Assembly (NCBI RefSeq): GCF_000963885.1
Contig: NZ_BALE01000010.1
Location: 1-64,000, forward strand
Origin: Tanticharoenia sakaeratensis NBRC 103193
GTDB taxonomy: Bacteria > Pseudomonadota > Alphaproteobacteria > Acetobacterales > Acetobacteraceae
Direction: 5' to 3'
DNA: 64,000 nucleotides
The position numbers and the translations under genes were made by a program. Positions 43,144 to 51,912 of the stretch are shown piece by piece. The notes under the pieces were generated by a model. It was not told the DNA's origin. It ran no database searches and worked only from the letters and a program-made list of their open reading frames with translations. Position 1 is the stretch's first letter, and every line of letters begins with the position of its first letter.

Positions 43144-46100
43144 GCCCCCAGAATGAGCGTCAGGATATGAGAGCGATCGCGACCGTTCCGGCGCATGTGC
43201 CGTTCCTCGATACCTGCGCCACCCGTTGGCTGACGCTTGTCGATCGCGCGGGCGGGGTGATCGTAGTGCCGGGCCGCCGTGCAGCGCGGGGTCTGATGGA
43301 GGCATTCCTGCGCCGTCTCGATGGCGAGGCAGCCCTGCTGCCGCGCATCGTCTCAGTCGGCGATCTGGATGACGACGAGATCGCGCTGGGCGGAGATGCG
43401 GAGCTGGCACTCCCGCCGGCCGTAACACCAGCCCGGCGCCTTTCCGTTCTGGCCGCCATGGTGCTGCGGGCAGGCGACGCGTTCGGCACCACGCCGAGCA
43501 TCGATCAGGCATGGCCTCTGGCCCGTGCACTGGCGGACCTGATGGACGAGGCCGAACGCAGCGGCTGCGATCTGGCGAGCCGCCTGCCGGATGCCGCGGA
43601 ACCGCGCTTCGCAGCACACTGGCATCAGACGCTGCAGTTTCTGGAGATCGTAACCGCCGCATGGCCGGCATGGCTTGCCGAAGCCGGCGTCATGAACCCC
43701 GTCGCGCGGCAGGTGGCGCTCGTGAAGGCGCAGGCCGATATGTGGAGAACCGCGCCCGTCGATGCACCGCCGATCTGGGCGATCGGATTTTCGGAAGGCA
43801 TGGCGTCGGTTGCAGGCCTGCTGGATGCCGTATCGCGCCGCCCGAACGGCTGTGTCGTGTTGCCGGGCGTCGATCTCGCCCTGGCTGAAACACTGTGGGG
43901 AACGCTGCCCGAAAGTCACCCGCAGGCGGGACTGGCCCGGTTGCTGGGCGATCTCGATTGCAGCCGTGCCGAACTCGAAATCTGGGGCGACGACGGTCCG
44001 GGGCCGCGTGCCGATCGGGTCGCGTTCGTCTCGACGGCGCTCCTGCCGCCGGGCGGCCTGCCGGTCTGGGGACAGGACCGGGCACCGTTCGCCCTCGACG
44101 GGGTATGGGATCTGCCTGCGCCGGATCAGCAGCACGAGGCGGTCGCCATCGCGCTCATCCTGCGCGACGCGGTCGAGCAGCATGGCCGCAGTGCGGCTCT
44201 GGTCACGCCCGATCGGCAGCTCGCGCGCCGTGTCGCGACCGAGCTGCGCCGGTTCGGCGTTCTGGCCGACGACAGCGCGGGCGAGGCCCTGTCCTCCACG
44301 CCGCCTGCCGTGTTCCTGCGGCTGCTGGCGGCGGCTGTCGCCGACGAGCTGTCGCCTGTCTCGCTGCTTTCGCTCCTGAAGCACCCGCTTGCTGCGGCAG
44401 GACTTGCGCCCGGCGACGCACGGGCCAGTGCGCGTCTGCTCGAACGGCGCCTGCTGCGCGGTCCCGCGCCGCCCCCCGGCATCGCCGGCCTGCGGGCGCG
44501 TCTGACGCAACAGGCCGAGGATGCGCGGCTGGATGCGCGCAGCATGCGGCATGTCCTGCCCGAGGACACGGGCGCCATCGCCGATGCACCCGACGCGCCG
44601 GAAAGCATCGCACCGTTTCTGGATCGGCTGGAAGATGCGCTCGCTCCGATCCTGCGTCGCACATGGGGCCCGTTGCCGGATCTGCTGGCAGCGCTGGTCG
44701 AAGCCGCCGAGAACCTCGCACAGACCGATGAGGTGCCCGGAGCCGCGCGTCTCTGGGCTGGCGAGGACGGTCATGCACTGAGCACGCTGCTCGCCGACCT
44801 GCTGGATTCGACCGACGTCCTGCCCGAGCAGCCCTCTGCGCGGCTGGAATCGTTTCTGCTGGCCACGATGGCGGGACAGATGGTGCGCGGCGCGCTCAGA
44901 CCAGCGGGTCGTGACGAGATCGCGCAGGCGCGCCATCCACGCGTGTTCATCTGGGGCGTACTCGAGGCACGTCTGCAGGCGGCCGACCTGATCGTGCTGG
45001 GCGGCCTGAACGAGGGAATCTGGCCACCGAGCCCGGACCCGGGACCGTGGCTCAGCCGGCCCATGCGCACGCGGGTCGGCCTGCCATCGCCGGAACGGGC
45101 GATCGGGGCCGCGGCTCATGATTTCGCAGGCCTCCTGCTGGCGGCCCCGACCGTCGTGCTGTCGCGTGCAGGCAGGCTCGATGGCGCACCGGCCGTGCCC
45201 GCGCGCTGGCTCGTGCGATTCGGAGCCCTGCTCGGCGGACGGGGGCAGCGCCTGCCACGCCATCCCGCACTCGACTGGATGCCCCGGCTGGACCAGCCGG
45301 ACGGACCCGCCCGTGCCGTCGCGGCACCACGGCCCACGCCGCCGGTCGCCCTGCGTCCTCGCCAGCTGTCGGTGACCGAGATCGAGACCTGGCTGCGTGA
45401 TCCTTATGCAATCTACGCGAAACATATCCTGCGCCTGCGCAAGCTCAGCCCGCTCGAGGAAGATGCCGATCACGCCGATTACGGCACCATCGTCCATCGC
45501 GGCCTCGACCTGTTCCTGGCCTGGAACGCGTCGAACTGGCCAAAGGATGTCGAAAGCGCCCTGGCCTCCTGTCTGATGCAGGCCCTTGAACAGGCGCGCC
45601 TTCGACCGGCACTGGCGGCATGGTGGCGGCCGAGGCTGCTGCGGATTGCAGCCTTCGTTGCCGAGCGGGAGACGCTGCGTCGTGCCGAGTCGGGCGCGCC
45701 GGAGCGGATCGTGGCGGAAGTGCCCGGGCTTGCGGTGCTGAAATCCGCGCCGGGCGGGCCGTTCCGTCTGACGGCGCGGGCGGACCGGATCGAGCTGTAT
45801 GCGGCCGAAATTGCCGCCGTGATCGATTACAAGACGGGTCAGCTTCCCCGGAAGAAGGACGTGAAGGACGGCTGGTCGCCACAGCTCGTGCTGGAGGCGG
45901 CGATGCTGTCGTTCGGGGGCTTCGGCGCGTTGCCTGCGGCACGGGCAACGCTGCTCGAATACTGGCGCCTGACCGGCGATCGCGATCGCGGCGAGACGCT
46001 TCCCTTCGGCGCGGACGACGACATCGACGAGATGATCGTCGAGGTCTGGGAGAGGCTTCTCGCCCTGATCGCGGCGTATGACGTTCCGGCCCAGCCCTAT

Positions 46101-46208
46101 CTGTCACATCCGAGCCCGAAGCGCGGCCCGGCCTACGCGGACTATGCCGAGCTTGCCCGTTATGCCGAATGGAGCGCCGCCCGCGACGAGGAGTGGTCCG
46201 ATGCATGA
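43140..46208 (+). CDS. addB: Double-strand break repair protein AddB
   Basis: 1022 residues, the size of alphaproteobacterial AddB. AddB is the second subunit of the AddAB helicase-nuclease that resects DNA ends for RecA loading. The N-terminal two thirds are helicase-like but without a convincing Walker A. The C-terminal nuclease domain (about 740-960) begins LSVTEIETWLRDPYAIYAKH and contains IAAVIDYKTGQLP, the D-x-K of the PD-(D/E)XK nuclease. LIVLGGLNEGIWPPSPDPGPWLS is a family landmark. It overlaps tsaE at its start and addA by eight bases at its end. Confidence 0.95.
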   Translation: MSPQNERQDMRAIATVPAHVPFLDTCATRWLTLVDRAGGVIVVPGRRAARGLMEAFLRRLDGEAALLPRIVSVGDLDDDEIALGGDAELALPPAVTPARRLSVLAAMVLRAGDAFGTTPSIDQAWPLARALADLMDEAERSGCDLASRLPDAAEPRFAAHWHQTLQFLEIVTAAWPAWLAEAGVMNPVARQVALVKAQADMWRTAPVDAPPIWAIGFSEGMASVAGLLDAVSRRPNGCVVLPGVDLALAETLWGTLPESHPQAGLARLLGDLDCSRAELEIWGDDGPGPRADRVAFVSTALLPPGGLPVWGQDRAPFALDGVWDLPAPDQQHEAVAIALILRDAVEQHGRSAALVTPDRQLARRVATELRRFGVLADDSAGEALSSTPPAVFLRLLAAAVADELSPVSLLSLLKHPLAAAGLAPGDARASARLLERRLLRGPAPPPGIAGLRARLTQQAEDARLDARSMRHVLPEDTGAIADAPDAPESIAPFLDRLEDALAPILRRTWGPLPDLLAALVEAAENLAQTDEVPGAARLWAGEDGHALSTLLADLLDSTDVLPEQPSARLESFLLATMAGQMVRGALRPAGRDEIAQARHPRVFIWGVLEARLQAADLIVLGGLNEGIWPPSPDPGPWLSRPMRTRVGLPSPERAIGAAAHDFAGLLLAAPTVVLSRAGRLDGAPAVPARWLVRFGALLGGRGQRLPRHPALDWMPRLDQPDGPARAVAAPRPTPPVALRPRQLSVTEIETWLRDPYAIYAKHILRLRKLSPLEEDADHADYGTIVHRGLDLFLAWNASNWPKDVESALASCLMQALEQARLRPALAAWWRPRLLRIAAFVAERETLRRAESGAPERIVAEVPGLAVLKSAPGGPFRLTARADRIELYAAEIAAVIDYKTGQLPRKKDVKDGWSPQLVLEAAMLSFGGFGALPAARATLLEYWRLTGDRDRGETLPFGADDDIDEMIVEVWERLLALIAAYDVPAQPYLSHPSPKRGPAYADYAELARYAEWSAARDEEWSDA

Positions 46209-49200
46209 CGCGGACATGAATGGCGTACAGATGCCCGACGCCCGGGCAACGGCCATCGCCTTCGCCGGGCAGACGCAGAACATCGCATCCAGCCCGGAGG
46301 CGTCCGTCTTCGTGTCGGCCTCCGCCGGCAGCGGCAAGACGAAGCTGCTGATCGACCGCCTGCTGCGCCTGATGTTGCCATCGCAGGGCATCGACCCGCG
46401 CACCGGCGAGCCTGTTCTGCTGCCCGGCACGCCGCCGGGGCGCATCCTGTGCCTGACGTTCACGAAGGCCGCCGCCGCCGAAATGGCGATCCGTCTTCAG
46501 GATACGCTGGGACGCTGGGTTTCGCTGTCGGACGCGGCGCTGGATCGTGCGCTGGGCGGCCTGGACGTTCCGACGAGCGAGGGCGTGCGGGCTGCGGCGC
46601 GTGCGTTGTTCGTGGCCGTGCTGGATCTGCCGGGCGGCATGCGCATCGGGACGATCCATGCGTTCTGCCAGTCTCTGCTGCGTCGCTTTCCACTTGAGGC
46701 GGCGGTCAATCCGCACTTCACTCTGCTCGAGGAGACCGATTCGCGCATCGCCTTGCATGAGGCGGTCGAGGCGGTCTTGGCCGACAGTGATCGCGCGGCC
46801 GTCGAGCGGCTGGCGGCGGAGACCGGGCTTGCGGATTTCACGCGGCGTGTCGGCCAGATCCGTGATGCGGGCGCGGACGGCGATCGCCTGCTGGCAGCCT
46901 ATGCGGCCGACCCGGCCAGGGTGCGCCGCGCCTATGAAAAGGCGTTGGGCATCGACGGCGACACGCTTCCGGGCCTTCAGGCCGAGAGTGTATCGCCGCC
47001 TGACGAGAAGCGGCTGGTCGGGTTTCTGCGCCTCGTCATGGACAAGGGGTCGGCGACGATCGCCAAACGTGCGGCGCTGCAACTCGACTGGCTCGGAACG
47101 CCACAGGACCGGCGCGATCCCGACATCTGGCGCACGAGCCTGCTGACGGCGGCCGGTGCGCCGCGCGTGCGGGGCGGGATCAACCCGAAGCTGGACAAGG
47201 ACCATCCCGAGGTCGGCGATGCGCTGCTGGTGGAAGCCGAGCGCCAGATCGATCTGAAAGCGCGCGCGAACGCGGTCGAGCTTCTAGCGCTCAACATGGC
47301 GCTGCTGCATCTCGCGACGCCCGCACTCGCGCGCTTCGGCGTCGAAAAGGCCGCGCGCGGTCTCGTTGATTACGACGACCTGATCGCACAGACGCGCGCC
47401 TTGCTGCAGGAGCCGGGTGCGGCCTGGGTTCTCTACAAGCTCGACGGCGGCATCGACCACCTGCTGCTGGACGAGGTGCAGGACACCTCCGCCGCACAGT
47501 GGGAAATCGCGGGCGCCCTCACGCAGGAGTTCTTTTCGGGCGAAGGCGCGCGCGACGACCTGGCGCGGCCCCGCACGGTGTTCGCGGTCGGCGATTCCAA
47601 ACAGTCTATCTATGCGTTCCAAGGGGCCGATCCCGCCGGCTTCGTGGCGTGGCGACATCGTTTCGATGCCATGGTGCGGCAGGCGGGACAGGATTTCCTG
47701 ACGCCGGGCCTGACGGTGTCGTTCCGCTCGGTCGAGCCGGTGCTGAAGCTGGTCGATGCGGTGTTCGCGCGTCAGCCCGCGGCAAGCGGCGTGCGCGAGG
47801 CGGGCGCTTCGTTCGTAGCGGAACATATCTCCGCCCGGCCCGATCAGGGTGGGCGCGTCGAGCTCTGGCCGCTGGTGCCGGCAAGCGAGGCGGGCGAGGA
47901 AGCGAGCCCGTGGGTTGCCCCCAGCGCCAATGCAGGACAGCAATCCGCGCCACAGCGACTGGCCGATGCCCTCGCGCGGTGGATCGCGGACCAGATCGGG
48001 CAGCCTCCGCAGCCGGGCCAGGCGCCGCTGCGCGCGGGCGAGGTTCTGGTGCTGGTGCCGCGCCGCTCCGCGTTCGTCACGGCGCTGATCCGCGCACTCA
48101 AGACGTGCTCGGTCCCGGTTGCGACGCTCGTGCGTGTCGAGCTGACGGAGCAGATCGCGGTGCGCGACCTGATGGCGTTGTGCGAGGTGCTGCTGCTGCC
48201 TCAGGACGACCTGACGCTCGGGTGTGTCCTGACCTCGCCGCTCGGCGATCTGTCGGATGACAGCCTGATGGATCTGGCGCTCGGGCGGGGCAATCAGCCG
48301 TTGTGGAGCGTGCTGCGATCGCGCCATGCGGAGCGGAAGGACTGGGCGCAGGCCTGGGGTCTGCTGGCGCCGCTCTACAACCGCGTCGATTATGCGACGC
48401 CGTACCAACTCCTGACCGAAGCGCTCGGCCGTCTCGGCGGGCGCGCGAGACTGCTGCGGCGCCTGGGTCCCGAGGCCGCCGAGCCGGTGGACGAACTGTT
48501 GAGTGCGGCCCTGCGCTACGAGGGGCTGCACCCGCCGTCGCTTCAGGGCTTCCTGCACTGGCTTCGTGCCAGCGAAACCACGGTCAAGCGCGAGCCTGAG
48601 GCGCAGGCGGATGCCGTGCGCGTCATGACGGTGCATGGCGCGAAAGGACTGCAGGCGCGTCTCGTCGTGCTGCCCGACACGGCTTCAAGGCCGCGGGCCG
48701 ACAATCCGCTGTTGTGGACAGCCGCCGACGGCATGGCGCTGCCCCTGTGGCAGTCCCGTGCGGCTCTGGCGACCGGACGCACGCGCGCGCTTGGGGATGC
48801 GTTGCGCGAACAGGTGGCGGAAGAGCGCAATCGCCTGCTCTACGTCGCACTGACCCGCGCCAGCGACTGGCTGGTGATCTGCGGCTGGTCGGGTGCGAAG
48901 CAGGGACCTGGCGAGGACAGCTGGTATCGGATGTGCGAGGCGGGATTCGAGGATCTCGAAGCGCATGCCGAGCCTTTCGCGCTCGGGTGGGAAGGCGAAC
49001 GGCGGGTTTACGAGATCCAGCCCCGGCACGTGGCCGGGCAAGGCGAAGCACGAGCACCGCGTGCCCCGGTATCGCTGCCTCGCTGGCTGGGTGCGGCACC
49101 TGACTGGCGCGCGTCGCCACCCGTGGCCGAACCTGCACTGACCCGTCCGCTGGCGCCGAGCAGGCCAGAGGGCGCCGCGTTCGGGCCGTTGCCGGCGGCG

Positions 49201-49743
49201 CGGTCGCCTTTGCAGCTGCGCTCGGGCGAGGCGCCGCGCACGCGCGCCTTGCGGCGTGGTGTCCTGATCCATCGCCTGCTGCAGCTTCTGCCCGACTATG
49301 CCGCGGCGGCCCGTCCGGCCGTCGCACGGCGCTTCCTGTCGCGCGCGGGTTTCGACCTGAACGAGACGCAGGTCGAGCAGATCGCGCGGCAGGCAATTTC
49401 GGTGCTGACGCATCCGGTGCTTGCCCCTGTGTTCGGGGCCGACAGCCGCGCCGAGCAGGCGATCACGGGGATCGCAGGCGGCAGCGTGGTGGTGGGCCAG
49501 GTGGACAGGCTGCGCATTGCGGACGACGCCGTCTATCTCTGCGATTTCAAGACCAACCAGTCTCCGCCGCGCAGTGTGGAGACGGTGCCGGATGCCTATC
49601 TGCGGCAGATGGCGGCCTATCGCGCCGTTCTGGCGCAGGTCGCCCCCGGACGGCCGATCCGCTGTCTGCTGGTCTGGACCGAAACCGGGGATGTGATGGC
49701 ATTGCCGGATGCGGCACTCGACGCCATCATGGCGCTCGTGTGA
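46201..49743 (+). CDS. addA: Double-strand break repair helicase AddA
   Basis: 1180 residues. AddA is the UvrD-type motor and nuclease of AddAB. Walker A is VSASAGSGKTKLLIDRLL, Walker B LLLDEVQDTSAAQW, motif III-like SKQSIYAFQGADP, then VMTVHGAKGLQARLVVLPDT and RNRLLYVALTRASDWLVI of the helicase C domain. The C-terminal nuclease has AVYLCDFKTNQSPP with the catalytic D and K. All motor and nuclease motifs are intact, so the complex should be active. The ATG at 46201 lies inside the end of addB, which implies coupled translation and equal amounts. Confidence 0.96.
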   Translation: MHDADMNGVQMPDARATAIAFAGQTQNIASSPEASVFVSASAGSGKTKLLIDRLLRLMLPSQGIDPRTGEPVLLPGTPPGRILCLTFTKAAAAEMAIRLQDTLGRWVSLSDAALDRALGGLDVPTSEGVRAAARALFVAVLDLPGGMRIGTIHAFCQSLLRRFPLEAAVNPHFTLLEETDSRIALHEAVEAVLADSDRAAVERLAAETGLADFTRRVGQIRDAGADGDRLLAAYAADPARVRRAYEKALGIDGDTLPGLQAESVSPPDEKRLVGFLRLVMDKGSATIAKRAALQLDWLGTPQDRRDPDIWRTSLLTAAGAPRVRGGINPKLDKDHPEVGDALLVEAERQIDLKARANAVELLALNMALLHLATPALARFGVEKAARGLVDYDDLIAQTRALLQEPGAAWVLYKLDGGIDHLLLDEVQDTSAAQWEIAGALTQEFFSGEGARDDLARPRTVFAVGDSKQSIYAFQGADPAGFVAWRHRFDAMVRQAGQDFLTPGLTVSFRSVEPVLKLVDAVFARQPAASGVREAGASFVAEHISARPDQGGRVELWPLVPASEAGEEASPWVAPSANAGQQSAPQRLADALARWIADQIGQPPQPGQAPLRAGEVLVLVPRRSAFVTALIRALKTCSVPVATLVRVELTEQIAVRDLMALCEVLLLPQDDLTLGCVLTSPLGDLSDDSLMDLALGRGNQPLWSVLRSRHAERKDWAQAWGLLAPLYNRVDYATPYQLLTEALGRLGGRARLLRRLGPEAAEPVDELLSAALRYEGLHPPSLQGFLHWLRASETTVKREPEAQADAVRVMTVHGAKGLQARLVVLPDTASRPRADNPLLWTAADGMALPLWQSRAALATGRTRALGDALREQVAEERNRLLYVALTRASDWLVICGWSGAKQGPGEDSWYRMCEAGFEDLEAHAEPFALGWEGERRVYEIQPRHVAGQGEARAPRAPVSLPRWLGAAPDWRASPPVAEPALTRPLAPSRPEGAAFGPLPAARSPLQLRSGEAPRTRALRRGVLIHRLLQLLPDYAAAARPAVARRFLSRAGFDLNETQVEQIARQAISVLTHPVLAPVFGADSRAEQAITGIAGGSVVVGQVDRLRIADDAVYLCDFKTNQSPPRSVETVPDAYLRQMAAYRAVLAQVAPGRPIRCLLVWTETGDVMALPDAALDAIMALV

Positions 49744-49753
49744 GGGCAGGCGG

Positions 49754-49782
49754 TTGCACCTGCCGGTTTTCTTACCGATATG
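49754..49782 (+). promoter_or_regulatory. Candidate sigma-70-type promoter of trxA
   Basis: TTGCAC and GATATG are 17 bases apart, 71 bases upstream of the trxA ATG and just after the addA stop. Both hexamers differ from consensus by two positions, so this is only a candidate. Confidence 0.35.
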
Positions 49783-49853
49783 GAATCAGCGGCCGGCGGA
49801 GAATCAGAAGCGTTCGCTCCTGACGCACATATCCCGGCCAGACGGAGAATGAG

Positions 49854-50180
49854 ATGAGCGACAATACGGTTGCGGTCACCGATGCAAGCTTCGAGACCGA
49901 TGTCCTGAAGGCCGAGGGACCGGTTCTGGTCGATTTCTGGGCCGAATGGTGCGGTCCGTGCAAGATGATCGCGCCCGCGCTCGAGGAGATCGGCGCCGAG
50001 CTGAAGGGCCAGCTCAAGGTCGCGAAGGTCAATATCGACGACAATCCGGAGAGCCCGAATCGCTACGGCGTGCGCGGCATCCCGACGCTGCTGGTGTTCA
50101 AGGACGGCAAGCAGGTCGCCGCCAAGACCGGGGCGCTGCCGAAGAGCCAGCTCAAGGAATGGGTCAAGGGCGCGCTCTGA
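49854..50180 (+). CDS. trxA: Thioredoxin
   Basis: 108 residues with the active site WCGPC (Cys33, Cys36) in [14 protein letters not shown], the cis-proline loop [11 protein letters not shown] and a normal length. It is the general cytoplasmic disulfide reductant. GGAGAATGAG precedes the ATG. It follows addA by 110 bases, the usual addB-addA-trxA order of alphaproteobacteria, and probably has its own promoter as well. Confidence 0.98.
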   Translation: MSDNTVAVTDASFETDVLKAEGPVLVDFWAEWCGPCKMIAPALEEIGAELKGQLKVAKVNIDDNPESPNRYGVRGIPTLLVFKDGKQVAAKTGALPKSQLKEWVKGAL

Positions 50181-50193
50181 TCCGAAACCAGGC

Positions 50194-50229
50194 CCGTTCC
50201 GCCTGCGCTGTTCATGCGCGGCGGAACGG
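50194..50229. terminator. Hairpin between converging trxA and doxX genes
   Basis: CCGTTCCGCC and its complement GGCGGAACGG (50220-50229) enclose a 16-base loop that itself can pair partly. It lies 14 bases after trxA and covers the 3' end of the DoxX gene. No T run is present. Confidence 0.45.
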
Positions 50230-50643
50230 CCAGGTCACGACGACGCCTGCGAACAGCGCCCACCAGACCAGCACGGGCTGAAGCGCCAGACGCGGTCCGT
50301 GATACCACCATGAAAGCTGCGGATATCCGGGCGGCAATCCATGCAGCGCATGCTGGATGTTCGCCGGGAAAACGCACACGGCATACAGGGCCAGCCCGAT
50401 ACCGGCCGCACGCCGTAAAAGCGGTATCTGCAGCCCGACGGCGCCCACGATTTCACACAGGCCCGTTGCCGCGATCACCAGATGCGGGCTCGGCACCCAA
50501 GTCGGCGTGATCAGCAGAAATCCGGCAGGCGCCATCAGATGCAGCACGCCTGAGGCGGCATAGAGCGCGCCAAGGACCCAGCGCGACAGGCGACGCGCCT
50601 GCGACTCCCGATCCCGCATCATGTGCATGTCAGACGGCATCAT
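50212..50643 (-). CDS. DoxX-family membrane protein
   Basis: 143 residues with four membrane helices (about 20-40, 52-72, 77-97 and 116-135), the standard size and topology of DoxX/DoxD-like proteins. Characteristic residues are GALYAASGVLHLMAPAGF, TGLCEIVGAVGLQIPLLRRAAG and PANIQHALHGLPP. Members are linked to quinone or thiosulfate redox processes, but most, including this type with HALHGLPPG, are uncharacterised. Start is uncertain among ATGs at 50643, 50640 and internal ones. Confidence 0.82.
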   Translation of the reverse strand: MMPSDMHMMRDRESQARRLSRWVLGALYAASGVLHLMAPAGFLLITPTWVPSPHLVIAATGLCEIVGAVGLQIPLLRRAAGIGLALYAVCVFPANIQHALHGLPPGYPQLSWWYHGPRLALQPVLVWWALFAGVVVTWPFRRA

Positions 50644-50913
50644 CACGCGTTGTGACTGGACCGTCAGCTACCCGCTGCTCCATCACGGCGGGGCAGGTGA
50701 AGGTAACCCCACGACGGTGATCGCTCATGCAGGGTTCCGGCAGCATGTTAGACATGGCCTGCACCGAGTGCGACATCATGATCGGTCGCCGTCCTCGTTC
50801 GTATGCCGCGCGTCGGGAAACGGCCGATCGTCCATCCGACACCATGCCTAATGATACTCTTGCATTCGGACGTACCGCCCCCGGTGGTACGATGATGCCG
50901 GGATGGAGCGAGA

Positions 50914-51759
50914 TCAGATGTGCGATCCGTCCCACGTCACCTGCTGGACGCCAGCATGATCCAGTGCCGATCGCAGCTGCGGATTCGTCAGGGCAGCGAG
51001 TTCGCCGACGTGATCGTAGTCGGGCATGAGGCGATCAATGACCGCATCGCGGCGGGCCGCGGGGTGAAAATAGAGCTCGGACAGGCCCGGCGGCAGGTTG
51101 GCCGCCAGCGGCAGAAGCCGGTCCGACGTCATGTGCCCGCTCCAGGCAAGGCCGAAGCAATGATCGTTGGTGCGCAGGCGTGCACGATGCGCCTGCGCCC
51201 GCAGCACGCGGGTCCACAGCCGCAGGATCGCGGCCCCTGCCGTATCCTTGTGGTCGGGGCCGAGCGGCGCGGGTGGCTCGCAGGGAATCCGGATCGCGGG
51301 CAGGCCGTACTCGGCGCCGGTCTCGATCAGCATTCGGCCGACCGTCGGATGCAAATGCATGTGTTTGTGTGCATTGGCGTGATCGAGCGTCAGGCCTGAG
51401 CGGGCAAAGGCCCGGTACTGCGCCTGAACCTCGCGTGCCAGGGCGGCGCGCCCGGATCGTGTGAAGAAGTAGCGTATGCCTAGGCCCAGCTGATCGGACC
51501 CGATCCAGCCCGACGGGTCGGTGATCGCGGACGCGCCGTTTGTCGCCTGACCTTCGATGGCCACGAGATGCAGGCCGACACGCAGATCAGGCAGGCGTCT
51601 TGCGCGTGCCATGGCATCAGCCGCCGCATCGCCCGCGACCATCAGGCTCGCGGTGGACAGAAGGCCGTCGCGATGGGCGATCTCGATGCCTTCGTTGACC
51701 GCTTCGGACAATCCGAAATCATCGGCCGAGACGATCAGGCGGCGGGATTCAGTGTTCAT
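50914..51759 (-). CDS. hpnK: Hopanoid deacetylase HpnK
   Basis: 281 residues of the ChbG/HpnK (YdjC-like) deacetylase family. The metal-site residues lie in LIVSADDFGLSEAVNEGI and DHANAHKHMHLHP. HpnK removes the acetyl group from N-acetylglucosaminyl-bacteriohopanetetrol made by HpnI, giving the glucosaminyl form. The ATG at 51759 was chosen by family alignment. It is last in the hpnM-hpnI-hpnJ-hpnK order and is separated from hpnJ by a 153-base spacer full of hairpins. Confidence 0.95.
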   Translation of the reverse strand: MNTESRRLIVSADDFGLSEAVNEGIEIAHRDGLLSTASLMVAGDAAADAMARARRLPDLRVGLHLVAIEGQATNGASAITDPSGWIGSDQLGLGIRYFFTRSGRAALAREVQAQYRAFARSGLTLDHANAHKHMHLHPTVGRMLIETGAEYGLPAIRIPCEPPAPLGPDHKDTAGAAILRLWTRVLRAQAHRARLRTNDHCFGLAWSGHMTSDRLLPLAANLPPGLSELYFHPAARRDAVIDRLMPDYDHVGELAALTNPQLRSALDHAGVQQVTWDGSHI

Positions 51760-51788
51760 GCAGGCATTGGCTTCCGGCTTGGAGACGA

Positions 51789-51904
51789 GGGGCTTTGCCA
51801 AGCCCCCGGGAAGGGCCCGCGCCCCTTCATCCTGTTTGCCTGACGCCGGGAATTCCGAAGGGCGATTGGCCCTCCGGCCGGATCTCGGGGGGCAGAGCCC
51901 CCGA
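51789..51904 (-). repeat. Hairpin-rich spacer between hpnJ and hpnK
   Basis: Two perfect 7-bp hairpins are visible: GGGGCTT/AAGCCCC (51789-51806) and TCGGGGG/CCCCCGA (51885-51904), with further GGGC/GCCC pairings between them. The right one begins eight bases after the hpnJ stop. Similar GC-rich intergenic hairpins (GGGGGCTCTGCCCCC-like) are common as dispersed repeats in Acetobacteraceae. It could attenuate read-through into hpnK or protect the upstream message. Confidence 0.5.
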
Positions 51905-51912
51905 AGACAGGA

